From: Adiantum capillus-veneris
Lineage: Eukaryota; Streptophyta; Polypodiopsida; Polypodiales; Pteridaceae
Assembly (NCBI GenBank): GCA_014529385.2
Contig: CM043958.1
Coordinates: 144,088,734-144,152,733 of the forward strand
Reading direction: 5' to 3'
DNA: 64,000 nucleotides
The position numbers were made by a program, and so were the translations under genes. Positions 26,100-38,337 of the stretch are shown in pieces (positions within the stretch are counted from its first letter, which is position 1; each line of letters starts with the position of its first letter). Below the pieces are notes generated by a model. It made no database searches, had not been told where the DNA came from, and worked only from the letters and a program-made list of their open reading frames with translations.

Positions 26100-26438
26100 A
26101 CTAGAGAGAGTAAGTATACTTAGAGAGATTAAAGTAAGAGAAAACATACACACACATCTTTTCTAAATTTAATTGAATCTTACTAATCCATTAGAAAGAT
26201 TAGAGTAAAAGAGAACACACACACATCCTTTTCTAAAGCTAATTGAATCTCACCAATCCATTAGAGAGATTAAAGTAAGAGATAGCCCACACACACACAC
26301 ACATCCTTTTCTAAAGCTAATTGAATCTCACCAATCTATTAGAGAGATTAGAGTAAGAGATAACACACACACACATATCCTTCTTAAAACCAATTGAATC
26401 TTACTAATCTATTAGAGAGATTAGAGTAAGAGATAGCG

Positions 26439-26489
<51 letters not shown>

Positions 26490-26759
26490 CCTTCTTAAAA
26501 CAAATTGAATCTTACTAATCTATTAGAGAAATTAAAGTAAGAGATAGCAAACACACATCATTCTTAAAGTTAATTGAATCTTACTAATCTATTAGAGAAA
26601 TTAGAGTAAGAGATAGTAAACACACATCATTCTTAAAGTTAATTGAATCTTACTAATCTATTAGAGAAATTAGAGTAAGAGATATTGCACATACACACAT
26701 ATCCTTTTTAAAGCTAATTGAATCTTACTAATCTATTAGAGAGATTAGAGTAAGAGATA

Positions 26760-26791
<32 letters not shown>

Positions 26792-26920
26792 CCTTCTTAA
26801 AGCTAATTGAATCTTACTAATCTATTAGAGAGATTAGAGTAAGAGATAGCACACACACACATATCCTTCTTAAAGCTAATTGAATCTTACTAATCTATTC
26901 AAGAGATTAGAGTAAGAGAT

Positions 26921-26955
<35 letters not shown>

Positions 26956-27098
26956 CCTTCTTAAAGCTAATTGAATCTTACTAATCTATTAGAGAGATTA
27001 GAGTAAGAGATAGCACGCACACACACATACATATCCTTTTTAAAGCTAATTGAATCTTACTAATCTATTAGAGGGATTAGAGTAAGAGATAGCGCGCG

Positions 27099-27153
<55 letters not shown>

Positions 27154-27260
27154 CCTTCTTAAAGCTAATTGAATCTTACTAATCTATTAAAGAGATTAGA
27201 GTAAGAGATAGCACACACACACACACACACACACACATCATTCCTAAAGTTAATTGAATG
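26100..27260. repeat. Minisatellite with embedded (CA)n, about 14 units
   Basis: The unit is TAATTGAATCTTACTAATCT, then ATTAGAGAGATTAGAGTAAG, AGATAGC, a CA run of variable length, and ATCCTTCTTAAAGC. It repeats about 14 times. Unit length varies from about 68 to 120 bases almost entirely through the CA run; one unit near 27,092 adds a (CG)n run. No ORF. It lies just upstream of the copia insertion, on the promoter side of the 20,131 gene. Confidence 0.92.
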
Positions 27261-28429
27261 CTTAATTAATACGCACATTATTAGTCCACTAGAGTTTTTG
27301 CTCTCTTAGTGGTTTGTGGATGCCTTCTCTTTAAGAGAAGTGGCAGCACTTCGTGAGCGCTATAGAGGCAATCTCTATATTTTAAAGTGTGAGCATGGAT
27401 GCTCTATTTATAGCAGAAAAGATACCCACGTTTTTCGTGCCCTTGTACCCATCAGCTTGACCAATTTGTCATTATCATCAAAAGATAAGGCCACACAGTC
27501 CCCCCTCATTAAGATTAGTCAAGTCTAGCCTCTCCTTTTCATGTGACACTGTGTCCCACTTTGTCCCCTCCTATGTGAGTCCAGGTGAGTCCATGTGCCT
27601 TCGTTTGTCATCCCTGTGCATTCTTTTGTCTTTATAATTATTTTATTTATTTTCTTAATGATAATTTACTTTACATTTTTAAGTTAAACTTTATAGTTTT
27701 ATATTAACTTTACAGGAGCAAAAGAAAATTCTACAATCAGTAAGTCTTGCAATAAGTTAGTTAGTGATTCATATAACTAAACATGTCAGAATTTTGTAGC
27801 GTATATTTTAAATTCTAGGTTTTCTCAACCTACGATTCATAATTTGAACTTGAATATCTTAAATAATGAGTGATGGTTAAAAAAATTCAAATGCGTAGTA
27901 GAACTTGTGTGAAATTCCGAAGTAGAGACCTTACACGTTTTTTGCTTTTCGAGGGTTGTGCTTGATGGATTTCACCAAATCAATCATATACATTGTATAT
28001 GGACCTCATAAGCAAGCCATCTGTGGAGTCAGATCGAAACTCTGGCATTTGTAAAAACCTAGCTTTCTCGGGGGGTTCACTATGTGTAAAACTACCATAT
28101 CACATGCGTTGAAGACATGTTTGTAAAACCCTTTATCTGTGAATTTTTTAAGGAATATAATGTACCCTTTTCTTTTAAAATCTGTAAGTTTTTTTAAAAT
28201 TTTAAAAAATAATGTCCTTTTGTATATATATTTCTGTAAGTTTCAAGAACTTTAAATACCCTTCTATTGAACTCACGTGATAGGTTACATTTTTATTAGG
28301 TGACCTCCCCGGGCTAGCTTTTCTATTGGGGACCCCCTCGATCCCTGCTGAATGGTCAACTGATGATATAGAAAGGTTCTATCATGTTAGGACATGCTAT
28401 GGTTCAAATCCCATCTGGTTTGGTCGAGC
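27261..28429. other. No gene seen
   Basis: AT-rich. A TATTTATAGC motif near 27,406 and the tRNA-T-arm-like GGTTCAAATCCC at about 28,391 were noted. No full tRNA fold or gene is supported. Confidence 0.35.
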
Positions 28430-28762
28430 TGGCAGGCCGCTATGGTCAGTTTTTGGTCGTAGGTCTTCGTGCACTGCTCGGTTTCTAGGGTTTTTTCTAG
28501 GGCTTTAGACTAGCTACCAGCCGTACAAAATGGATCATTGATGAGTAAAGAACTTACCCCTCATGTCTCATCTGAGACGGCGCTGAAAACGGGCAACTGT
28601 AGACTCCGGAACAGACGCGCGAAAGAGGTCGAAAAGCTCTCTTTGCAAAGGCCACAATTGGAAATGAGGTGGTTTTAGCCTACCTTGGATATCTATACCC
28701 GAACTTCCCGAACCATTTTTTCCCAGATTTCTCTGTTAGTCCTACTAGGCCGTGAAATATAT
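28430..28762 (-). repeat. Dispersed repeat family B, reverse copy
   Basis: Reverse complement of 6,958-7,300, alignable end to end by eye. Its presence inside and outside the giant element shows an independent repeat family. Confidence 0.7.
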
Positions 28763-29577
28763 GTTAGACTTAAAAATTTCCTTGATTAGATTCATGTAGC
28801 TCATTCTGCAAGAATTTTGCAAAAGTAGGTATGGCCGCCTAATTTAGGCTTCTCGCTTCCATCTTCTGATTTCATTGAAAATTGTTGTGCTTGTCTAGTC
28901 TAGCTTGTCTTTCTGATCACCATTGTGTCTTCCATTTTTCCATCTGAGCTTCTTTGCTATTTATTATTAATTTTTGACCCGTTTATTGAAAAAATCAAAG
29001 AAAATAACAAAATGCTCTAAAAAAGTAAAGTGAAAATCCAATAATTAAGAAAATCCATTGAAAAACATAGCTTTATTGTTTTTTGTTAGATTTCTCGATT
29101 TTTAAGTCTCATTATCAATAAAAATGATGAAAAATACCCAAAAAAGGACTATTTTTGATGATTTTCTGATAGTATATACACTATTTACACTCAATCATCG
29201 CGAAGATATTATCAGTGAATTTTTCCTTGGTGATGAATTATAAGGGAATTATTAGGTAATTTTGCACAAAATCACACGTTTACATCGAACTTTTTTCTCC
29301 CTTTTTAAACATTGCCCTTAATTACTTAGTACTTAGTGCCCTTCCACCCCTCCTAGATGGCGTACTCCGGGAGGACTGTGTGCATGAGTTGAACAATCTA
29401 TGCATAGCCATGGTTGGCTCTACCATGCTATGAAGATCGATGCAATTCAAACCAATATGCTGTGCAAGAGCTAGGTCTTGAGTAGTTAACCCAAGGGTTT
29501 CCGATGTCGAGGTTTGCTATTGATGTCTTTCAAAGAGAAAATCTGGTAGCTTGTGTTCTCTTTGTTTGATTGTACCA
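28763..29577. other. No gene seen
   Basis: AT-rich sequence between repeat family B and the end of the gypsy coding remains. Nothing recognised. Confidence 0.35.
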
Positions 29578-30411
29578 TCAGGATATTTCAACACACTGAT
29601 TGCTTGAGGTGTTGATAACACCTTTGACTGTTGTTGAGCTTTTTCTTGCCCATTGGTAGCTTGGTCGGCTTGGTGCTGCATGGTGTGGTGGAGTCTTTTG
29701 AGACTTAACTTGCCATAGTTTGATTGATTTTGCGGTTTGTGGAGAAGATACGTGCTCCTTTTTCTTCCAAACCATTTCCATGTTAGGTTCCTTGCTTGGA
29801 GACGCGTCTCTGTGTTTTAACCCTTGGAACCTTTTTATGTTTTGTTGGTGAAGTTTTAGGCACCCTGATCTGAATCGGTTTATCCTTAAGATGTGCTTTT
29901 GGTACCCCAAATTTTCCTGAGTCCTTGCCTGCTAATTGTAGCATTTGATTGTCGAGGGGATGGAGAAGATTGACTACTTCGTGGTTTGATTTGCTGATTG
30001 CTTCTTTTCCATTCCTCCTTGATTGGTGCAATTGGAACAATGAGTTGCCCTCCTTTAGGTGATAGCTTTAGCTGATTTGTATCCCAATCTAGTACTGCTC
30101 GTCTCATTCATGTGTTCATCCGGTAAGCATACAAATTGATGAGGACATGAACATCCATGTACTATCACGTTCAAGTTGACTACTCCCAATGTTGGAGTTG
30201 GGTTCTTGTTGCATCCTTTGATTGTCGCTATTCCTATCGTCAATGCTTGACTTGTTGCCTTCTTGTATGTGGAATGACTGACTGCATTTACTCTAGCTCC
30301 TGTGTCGACCAAAGCATTGGTGCTATGATTGTTGAGTTGTACTTTGATGCACAGGTCCATTCCATCTAACCATTCATCATCTGTTGAAACTGTGTCTTTA
30401 GGTAATTCCAC
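29578..30411 (-). pseudogene. Second retropepsin-like domain and basic tail, downstream of integrase
   Basis: From 30,411 a minus-strand frame encodes a domain with ALVDTGARVNAVSHSTYKKA. The DTGA at residues 36-39 is the active-site motif of a pepsin-like retroviral protease, followed by beta-strand-like segments. After a shift near 30,107, RRAVLDWDTNQLKLSP resembles the end of such domains. A Lys/Pro/Gln-rich tail follows in shifting frames to 29,578. It lies about 130-230 bases past the integrase C-terminus and is distinct from the usual protease at 33.6-34.1 kb. A second protease after integrase is not the standard gypsy order; it may be an accessory ORF or a fragment of another element. 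Confidence 0.6.
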
Positions 30412-30544
30412 AATGTCGTTCGTCTATTTCCAGAGTGTTGATGGAAATCAGTATCTGTCAATTCTTGAGAGAAGCTTTCCGCTTGAGTACCCAAAGCCGA
30501 GCTTCCTCTTGGGCTTCATCAATAACCTACTATCGTTTGATCTT

Positions 30545-31640
30545 TCTTTTCTTGGCTGCATGCATTCTTTCTAGCAATTCATTGGTTAGTGAAAAATTGT
30601 ATTTCTTTAAACGACATGCATTAATCCAATTAGCCATTGGTTCACCATCTAGGGTGGAAAATTTTAACTGCTCCACTTGGAGATACATCTTCAATGATAA
30701 ACGGTTCGTTTCCCTTTTTCTTAAACTTGGGAATGTGTTGCCTAAGGGAATAGATTAAAACTAAGTCCCCTTTCTTGAAGATTTTTGTGATTAAGTGGGA
30801 ATCAAAAAACTGTTTTTGCTTCTGCTTTTGTGCATAGATATGAGCTACAACAGTTAGCCTTTGCTCATCTAGTTTTTCCAAATCTTCAAGTCTTTCTGAC
30901 AATTCATGTCAAGTCCACTCAAGATTCTGTGCTACCCTTAATGTCGAAAATAGAAATTCTATTGGCAGTATGGCATCAAGACCATAAACAAGGTTAAAGG
31001 GTGTAGCATTTAAAGCTGTTTTGAATGAAACTTGATAAGCCCATAGAGCTACATGGAGATTCATTTCCCAGTATGTCCTTCATGAACTAACCACTTTAGT
31101 CAGCACCGAGCTAAAAATTTTATTCGTATGCTCAGCTTGTCTGTTTGCTTGTGGGTGATAGGGAGCTGATTTGTTATGGATGACCATAAACTCATTAAGC
31201 AAATACTCTATTACCTCATTGAGGAAATGAGTTCCCCGATCACTGACAATCTCTATTGGCAATCCATATCTCGTGAATACATACTCATATAAGAATGCAG
31301 CAGTGGTTCTGGCATCATTCTTTTGAGTTGCTTTAGCCTCGGCCCACTTGGTCAAATAGTCCGTAGCTACAATGATATATTGAGCTTGGGTTCTATAAGC
31401 AGGTGGATGTATTGGTCCAAAAAAATCTATACCCCATTTTGTGAAAGCTCTAGCCCCCATCATTGGTCTTAAGGGCATGCTATCTGCTCGTGTTGGCATT
31501 TTTGCGCGTTGACAAGCATCACACCTTTGAACATATTCTTTGGCATCTACAAAAAGTGTTGGCCACCATATGCCTGCCATCAAGATTGCTCTTGCGGTGG
31601 TCTCACTAGAAAAGTGACCTCCAGCTAATGTCTACCCATG
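30545..31640 (-). pseudogene. Gypsy integrase, degenerate
   Basis: The zinc-binding region shows LAGGHFSSETTARAIL and the cysteine pair CDACQRAK, with the first His region damaged by a stop. The catalytic core (31,583-31,080) carries WGIDFFGPIHPP with the first Asp, GLPIEIVSDRGTHFLN with the second Asp, and YHPQANRQAEHTNK with the Glu. The C-terminal part (30,902-30,642) ends in ACRLKKYNFSL, as gypsy integrases end in an NG.RLK.Y motif. Stops near 31,080 and 30,642 and frame shifts break it. Confidence 0.85.
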
Positions 31641-32636
31641 AATGTGCACTTTTTAGGATTTAAGCAAATCCTATAAAGTCTACATTTTTCAAATACCTTT
31701 TTGAGGTGGCAAAATGATTATCCCGGATTGATGAATGTATGCATAGATCATCCATATATACTTCTAAGAGTTTCGTAAGATATTCTTTGAAAGCATGGCT
31801 CATCAACCTTTGAAACATGGTTGGAGCATTAGTTAACCCAAACGGCATAGCCTGGTAGACAAATATACCCTATTCTGTTGCAAAGCAGTTTTATGCTGAT
31901 CTTTTGGGTCAACCAAAAGTTAATTGTATCCCGAAAAGCCATCTAAGAAGCTGTAAGCTTCTTTGCCTGCAACTCATTCTAAAACATGCTCAATTATCAA
32001 AAGAGGAAAGTTGTCTCTAATGGTAGCTGCATTCACCTTTTTGAGATTAACACAAACTCGTAATTTTCCATTCTTCTTGGGTACTAGCACAATTGGAGAC
32101 ACCCAATCTGTGTGTCCAATTTCGTAAATGAATTCAACTTCCTTTAGTTTTTCAATCTCTTCTTTTATCTTCTTGGCAAATGTTTCATTATATGTGTATG
32201 GTCCTTGTCTATTTGGTTTCACATCATCTCTCATGGGTATGGTATGTTGACAGATTTCTAGATCAACACCCTTGAGATCCTTGTAAGACAAAGCGAAGAT
32301 ATATCGGTATTTCTTTAACAAGCTTAGTAAAATCTTTTCTTCTTCTTTTGTTAGGCCATTCGCAATGTAAGTAGGTCTATGCTCTTCTCCTGGTTCAGCC
32401 AAGTCTATCCTTTTAGCGTTTTCAGACCCTTCATAAGACTTGCCCTGTTTCCATAGTTTCCTAACAGGTTGTTCGACTATGATTTTCCGATCTTGGAGAG
32501 TATACTTTTTGTAATGGGATGGAACATGCATTACATCCTTACCATCCTCTTCTGTGGTTTCCATTTCGGTTGTGTATATCTCCTTTAGAGATTTTTCCAA
32601 CTCTTGATATTTCTTTTTCCGCTCAACTCGTGTCAT
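31641..32636 (-). pseudogene. Gypsy reverse transcriptase lacking RNase H
   Basis: RT signatures include TDWVSPIVLVPKKNGKLRVC, AYSFLDGFSGYN (with the first catalytic Asp), MPFGLTNAPTMFQRLM and the catalytic VYMDDLCIHS. The frame is broken near 31,980 and 31,850. Just after CLNPKKC the sequence passes straight into the integrase zinc region, so the RT thumb, connection and the whole RNase H are missing, presumably by internal deletion of about 1 kb. Confidence 0.85.
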
Positions 32637-32960
32637 GAGTGGTTTCTTATCCTGTGGGTTTGCTTGAGTACCCTTCCTTCCTTGAGTACCCTTTGTAAGA
32701 CTTGCCCCGTTTCCATAGTTTCCTAACAGGTTGTTCGACTATGATTTTCCGATCTTGGAGAGTATACTTTTTGTAATGGGATGGAACATGCATTACATCC
32801 TTACCATCCTCTTCTGTGGTTTCCATTTCGGTTGTGTATATCTCCTTTAGAGCTTTTTCCAACTCTTGATATTTCTTTTTTCGCTCAACTCGTGTCATGA
32901 GTGGTTTCTTATCCTGTGGGTTTGCTTGAGTACCTTTCCTTGTTTTCCTCGATGTCTGAG
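32440..32960 (-). repeat. 262-bp tandem duplication in the PR-RT linker
   Basis: The block containing GTTTCCATAGTTTCCTAACA and ATGGAACATGCATTACATCC occurs twice, 262 bases apart, almost identical. As 262 is not a multiple of three, the duplication itself shifts the frame. Confidence 0.9.
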
Positions 32961-33180
32961 ACATTTCTGAGTTTTTGTTTGAAGGATATTTGCCAATTAT
33001 TTTGTCCTTGACACAATCATTTGCATCTATCTGCATCAGGGATTGTGTTTTAATGGAGACTGATGGCATAGGTCGTGTTTTCACAATTCTGGTGTCTCTC
33101 TTTCGTCTACCATTTTTTGTCTTCTTGATTTCTGATTTGGAAAGTCAAAAAACTTTTCCTCCCCTCATTTTAAGAGTAGC

Positions 33181-34147
33181 TTAGATCTTGTATGCTCTTT
33201 TTCTGCCCGAATCTTCTGAGGTAGCCGAGTGTTCATTTAACTCATCAGTTGCATCATAATGGAGTTCCGAAAAGACTTGTTGAGCTTTCATTAAGTCCTT
33301 GGGTTCCTCATCGTTGTCTTCAATGTTGATGATTGAAATCATTTGGATGGGAATTATGTCGTAGCCATCCTCATTGCAAAATTGAGTAGGCATAGACGTA
33401 TTCACACATACATCCATTGTCGCTAAAATTTGAGTCCACTCGAATGGCTCAAATAAATGCTCTAGAAAGGGTTCAGGTACATAGGCTTCGTCTATGCAAT
33501 CCCCTTCTAGGATACATTCTTCTCCACACATCCAAATAGGAGTGTCTTTGTTTAACCAGGATGGGAGTTTAGTTTCAGCCGAAGAGACTGAATCAAACTC
33601 TTGGATGGGTGTTTTCAAGACATCTCTATAAGTGTGATCTTTTAATAGATCCCACTTGCTTCAAATATAGATAATTGTTTCCCCAATATTGGATAAGCTG
33701 TACCTGTCGCATGAAAGGTCTTCCCAATATGATTTCATAGTTGAGTTTTTTCCCAAAGTCTACTATGGCAAAAGTGTGTTGATATTCAATTCCATAGGAA
33801 CTGACTATCACTTTTTCAAGCAGCCCTAATGGTCTCTCAATGTGTTCGTCAGTCAACTGCAATTTCATTCGAGTTTGTCTAATGTCTGGCTGTCCCCAGG
33901 ATTCCCATACTGCTTTAGTTGCTATGGCTATGCCAGCTCCACTATCCAGTATCGCCATGGTTTCAATGTCATTATATTTCACTAGGAGGGTGGTGTTTCC
34001 TTCTTCCCCTTCATAATATTCTCTGACTTTGTTCTTGGGAACTGATTGAATCTCGTTGTTTTCCATTTCATTTTTCAAATTTTCTAAATTTTTTGAGATT
34101 AACCCAGTTATCCCCAACTTCTCTAGGTTTTTTGTTAATGATTCCAT
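33181..34147 (-). pseudogene. Gypsy protease and linker
   Basis: The frame 34,147-33,626 contains the retropepsin active site AILDSGAGIAIA (DSG at residues 68-70) and the conserved IILGRPFM near the C-terminus, both as expected for a gypsy protease. The following frame (33,618-33,181) is an acidic linker toward RT. The catalytic triad is intact, but the polyprotein is interrupted on either side. Confidence 0.85.
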
Positions 34148-34163
34148 AAGTATGGTCTAAGTT

Positions 34164-35985
34164 TTAACAGTTCTCCCAAGGTAAGAGTGCATTTTGGATG
34201 GGTGTAGACATGATTGAATGAATGTCGTCTACTTCTGGGGTCTGTTCAGCTCTTTTTACTTGAGTGGTCTTGCACACGATGGATTCATCTTTGTTTTTTC
34301 CCAAGTAAGAAGGTAATTTTTTCAAGGTCAATGGTTTCGACATTCCTGAAGCTTCCGATCCGCAATCCCCGTACAAGGATGTTACATCCATGTTCATATC
34401 AGAAGGTAGATTATCCAACCAAACTTCCTCTATAGGAGCTGACTTTAGAGTTAGGCTCCCTTCATTGATCTCTCTCACTTTTTTCCATAAGTGTCCTGGC
34501 CAGTCTTCCTCTACGAATGGAATTCCGTCTAAGGCATCTTCGCTGTCAAGCACTATAAGTTCTGGTTTGTTTGTTTCAAGGAGGGGTTCTGCTGCCACCT
34601 CAAATTTTTCTTTTGTTTCTTTTATCACAAGCTCTTCAGGTTTTGCGATACTTTCAAGATTGGGTTTTTGTTTTTCCAGCATTTCCTGCTTGATTCTTAC
34701 CAAATTTTGATAAGCTTCCAGCTTAGCTGCTTCCATGTCTGGAGAAGGATAGTTTTTCCATTTGTTTTCCATGTTTTGGCCTGCTTTAAGTCCTGTTTGG
34801 TAGGCTTCCAAGGTGGCATTAATAGGCTCAAAAAATTTATAAACCAGAATGGATCCTCTAGATTTCATGGTTGTTTCCTTGAATTCACTTCCAGTTTCTT
34901 TCAACTTTTCATGGAATAGCTTCTTTTCTTTCTCCTCAATTTCAACCTGTTGTTTTTGTTTTCTTATCTCATATCTTTTGCATTTTTCTCCTTTTGATTC
35001 TTTGAGGGGAAACTTTAGTATTTTCCGAATCATCAGAGGAGTTGTGTTTCTTTTTCTTGGCCTGCACTCTAGTGATTACCTTGATTGGAACAATCGGTTC
35101 ACTCTCTGATGAGCTACTAGGTATCACTTGGATTACGTTTACTACGGTTTTACCCTTTTTCAAAGGATTTTTAGGATAATCTTCTGGAAAGTGTCCTCCC
35201 TTTTTGCAAAATTGTATGCAATAGGCTTCAATTGGTTTGAGGTTTTTGTCAGGCTCTGGACATTCATTTTTCCAATGATCATCAGCACCACAGTTATGAT
35301 AGTTTCCTGTTCTTGGCTTCATCATGGGTATTACCATGGGAGGTCTGACACCTTGATTAGCTACATGATACATTGGTGCGAGCTCTGGTGGAGCATAAGT
35401 CACGTGTTCCTCCATTGGTGGTGGATGTGGATTATACCAATCTCCTTCTACCATTACTGTAGATGGACTAGGCTCTGCATAGGGTGTAACAGGTACTAAT
35501 GCTTGTTCATCTATGACTCCTTCAGAGTGCATGTACTTTACAGGCACTGCATTATGTCTTGGATACGGAGGTTGTTGTCCCAACACAGGTTTAGGTCTTT
35601 CCATACCCATTGGTGGTCTTTGAGCTTGGGCCATATTAGGCTGATATCTATACATGGGTTGTCCTTCTGGCCTCATGGGCACATACTGAACATTCCCATC
35701 ATTCTTTGGTCTGAAGTAGCACTTGTGGGTCTCATGGTTGGTCCATTTACCCTCGATTGTACACCATTTTTGTGGCCTAATTGGTTGTCCCAGTGGAGGT
35801 ATCCCTTGTCCTGGTCCCCTCATAGGTGCTTTTTGCATGTTGTTCATCATGTCGCTCATCCTTTTAAGCATATCTTCTATGGATGAGTGGTGTTGTAGCA
35901 GCCGCTCCCACTTGTGCTGGTTTAGTGGATGCTGTGTTCTCACTTTGGTTATCCTTAGGGACATCTTCTTCGTTGAAAATTTCAC
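34164..35985 (-). pseudogene. Gypsy gag C-terminal part with degenerate zinc knuckles
   Basis: Frame 35,985-34,969 is Pro/Met/Gln-rich and contains two knuckle relics. In one, NCGADDHWKNEC, the first Cys is Tyr. In the other, CIQFCKKGGHFPEDY, the last Cys is Tyr. Frame 35,033-34,164 is a charged, coiled-coil-prone segment leading to the protease. The two frames overlap by about 65 bases, suggesting one indel. Confidence 0.7.
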
Positions 35986-36024
35986 AATTGTCTCCTAAGT
36001 CAATAGCATCTGACACACACGCTT

Positions 36025-37447
36025 CTAGGGTTGTATGCTTTTACTATAGAGTATATCATGAAGTTCTTTGTTTACGAATCCCTCCAGAAACAAAGATACA
36101 AGTCGTTCTTTTGCAGGTATCTCCATCTCTGGGCATCTGGCAATGTATTGTTTCATTCGAGTTGCACAATCCCTAACAGACTCACCATGTTTTTGTTTAA
36201 AGCTGTAAATTTGATCTACCGTATTATGTTTGATCCCCATTTTGGAACAAGCAGCTACAAATCCTTGAGCTAATGTGTTCAAGTACATGATTGACCTTGG
36301 TGGAATGTTTTGGAACCATGTTAATGCTTTTCCTTCTACTAATGTCATTCCAAACCCCTCGAATTGAGTATGGAAATCGAATATATGATCTGCTCTTAGC
36401 ACTTGCTTAAAGCTTGCTAAGTGGTCGTATGGATCCCCTGATCCACTGTATTTTGTGACCCATTTCTGAAAATCAGCTGGTCTGATGTGTCTGTTTGGTT
36501 CAACTCCCGATCTTCTAGTAGTTGGTCCTCTTCCGAGTCCTTCAAACCAGTCTGTTGGAAATAGTGGCTCATGTAGCCCTGGACTGGCCTTAGTGTCACC
36601 CGGTTTTCTACATATGAGGTGGTTTCTGGTTTCTTTACATTACTCTCATATGATCTCTCACTGTGTTCATCTCTTGGAATTGTTTCTGGTCCTTGCCCCA
36701 ATATCCAATCCTGTATGGAATACCCTTGGTATTTGGTTTGTTCTACCTCCTCAGGAGTCATCATAACAAAGTTGTTGTTATAACAATCCCTAAACAGGTA
36801 GATTGGTAGGTCCGCTAATCCCTTATCTTTGATCTTGAAGATATAGATGATCTTCATGGCCGTTAGTTCTCCTGGTTTGGCATGAGAAGTCCACAGAAGA
36901 TCTTTTATGTTTCTATCTTCCCAACAATAAACTCCGATCCTCGTTTTAAAGGCTTCAAGTCTACTTGATCGTATCCCTCGAATTCTAAAGTTGGTGGTCC
37001 TTCTTTTGCTGACATATCTGAGATTATGGTGTTTATTTCTAACCCCCATTTGTCTATCACGTCAGGGTTTTTGACTAGTAAATACTGAGTTTCGTTTCGA
37101 TCCATGTACATTTTTCCTTGTTTGTTTGCCCTAACCTCTTCTTCGAACTCAATCGCATGGTCATCAATGCGAATAGCATACTCATTAGGATCCAAGTAAA
37201 CCTAGGCTCCATGACGATTAGTCTTGTAAAAAGATAGTATATGCTTATAGCGCACTGTCGTTCCGGTTTGTGAGTGAGTCGAGTAAGAAGACATTTTGGA
37301 TGTTGAATATGAAAAAGAGTCTGAGACTTCTTCAGGAATTGTGTGCAAGGAGTTTCCTTGATTCACGCTTTCTTCGGTAGATACTCTACTGGAGGTTTCT
37401 CCGAGTATGCCCTGATTTTCTAGTACATGACCAGATCTAAGGTTCAT
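36025..37447 (-). pseudogene. Gypsy gag N-terminus and capsid core
   Basis: The reading begins MNLRSGHVLENQG at 37,447. A stop near 37,202 is followed in the same region by MDPNEYAIRIDDHA; further shifts lie near 36,950 and 36,410. The retrotransposon gag core (36,402-36,025) shows KALTWFQNIPPRSI, LAQGFVAACSKMGIK and ESVRDCATRMKQYIARC. The start lies about 400 bases downstream (minus strand) of one copy of the element's palindrome. Confidence 0.75.
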
Positions 37448-38337
37448 ATAGACTTATGAAGCCCTGGATAGAGTACTCACCTTTGGATTGACTTGTCGTC
37501 AATTTCCACTTGATTCGATTGCGACTTTTTGTCAAGCCACTAATTCCTCATCTGCAACCTGATTCCTGTACAAATTTGATCAAGTTAGCTATTATTCTAT
37601 AAGGACATTAGAGTTTTTGCTACTCTTGTGATTGGTCTCTGTGTATCACTTCAAATCGAGCTATGGGAGTCAAAATTTGACTTTCAGATTCGACTTTAGC
37701 AAAAATTCAAAGGTTTGATCTACAACCTGGAAACTGAGTATACATGTACCAATTTTGATCCGATTGAACCTTAAATTTCCCTGTGGCTTTATATTATGTT
37801 GGTCTAACACTGTCTAAGGTCAAAAGTCAAAATTGATGTCTCTGGATAGTAGAAGTAAATAATCACGATTATTTACTTTTGTCAAATTTTTGCACCATTA
37901 GGGCCAAAAACGACTCAAAATGGGATGTTTGTTAATCTAAGGATTAAGGAATAGTCCAATAGTTATTTGACACGTATACAAAAGTATGGCACTCTTGTCT
38001 CCTCTATTTTGGGTTTTGGTGGTCCTATTTTGACGGAGAACCGCTAAATGTCTTGATCATAAGGCTGAAACAGCTATATTTGGGTGCTTTCAGCGAGAGA
38101 GCTCATTAAATTTGTGGCCCAAAGTAACGAAGTCTCATCTTTTATTCTATTTTATATTTCACAAAAGCGTTGTCAAAAGATACGAAATCTATGCTAGAAG
38201 GCTCTCAAAACAAGGGCATTAATGACAAATCACCTACTTTTTTCAAACGTATACCATTTTCGCTCTCTCTCTATTTTGTGAGAGGTTTAAGTCTTCCGTC
38301 TATATTTTCTTTCTTCTTCTCTAATCTCTGAGTTTCC
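37448..38337. promoter_or_regulatory. Spacer with palindrome, upstream of gag (-) and an unknown gene (+)
   Basis: It contains the palindrome variant TAAATAATCACGATTATTTA at 37,856-37,875, the same motif as in the other spacers of the giant element. Toward 38,337 it becomes pyrimidine-rich (CTCTCTCTCT, TTTCTTTCTTCTTCTC), like a plant 5' leader for the + gene. A junction between the retroelement and an inserted block probably falls here, but I could not place it. Confidence 0.5.

Noticed and set aside
26100-27260. CRISPR-like array
   Set aside because: Units are directly adjacent with CA runs rather than unique spacers, and the context is a plant nuclear genome.
28385-28410. Possible tRNA or SINE T-arm (GGTTCAAATCCC)
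   Set aside because: The T-stem pairs poorly, no A-box or cloverleaf could be built upstream, and no poly-A tail follows.
34390-35998. Plus-strand Ser/Phe-rich ORFs over the gypsy gag region
   Set aside because: They are antisense shadows of the gag and protease frames, which carry recognisable motifs.
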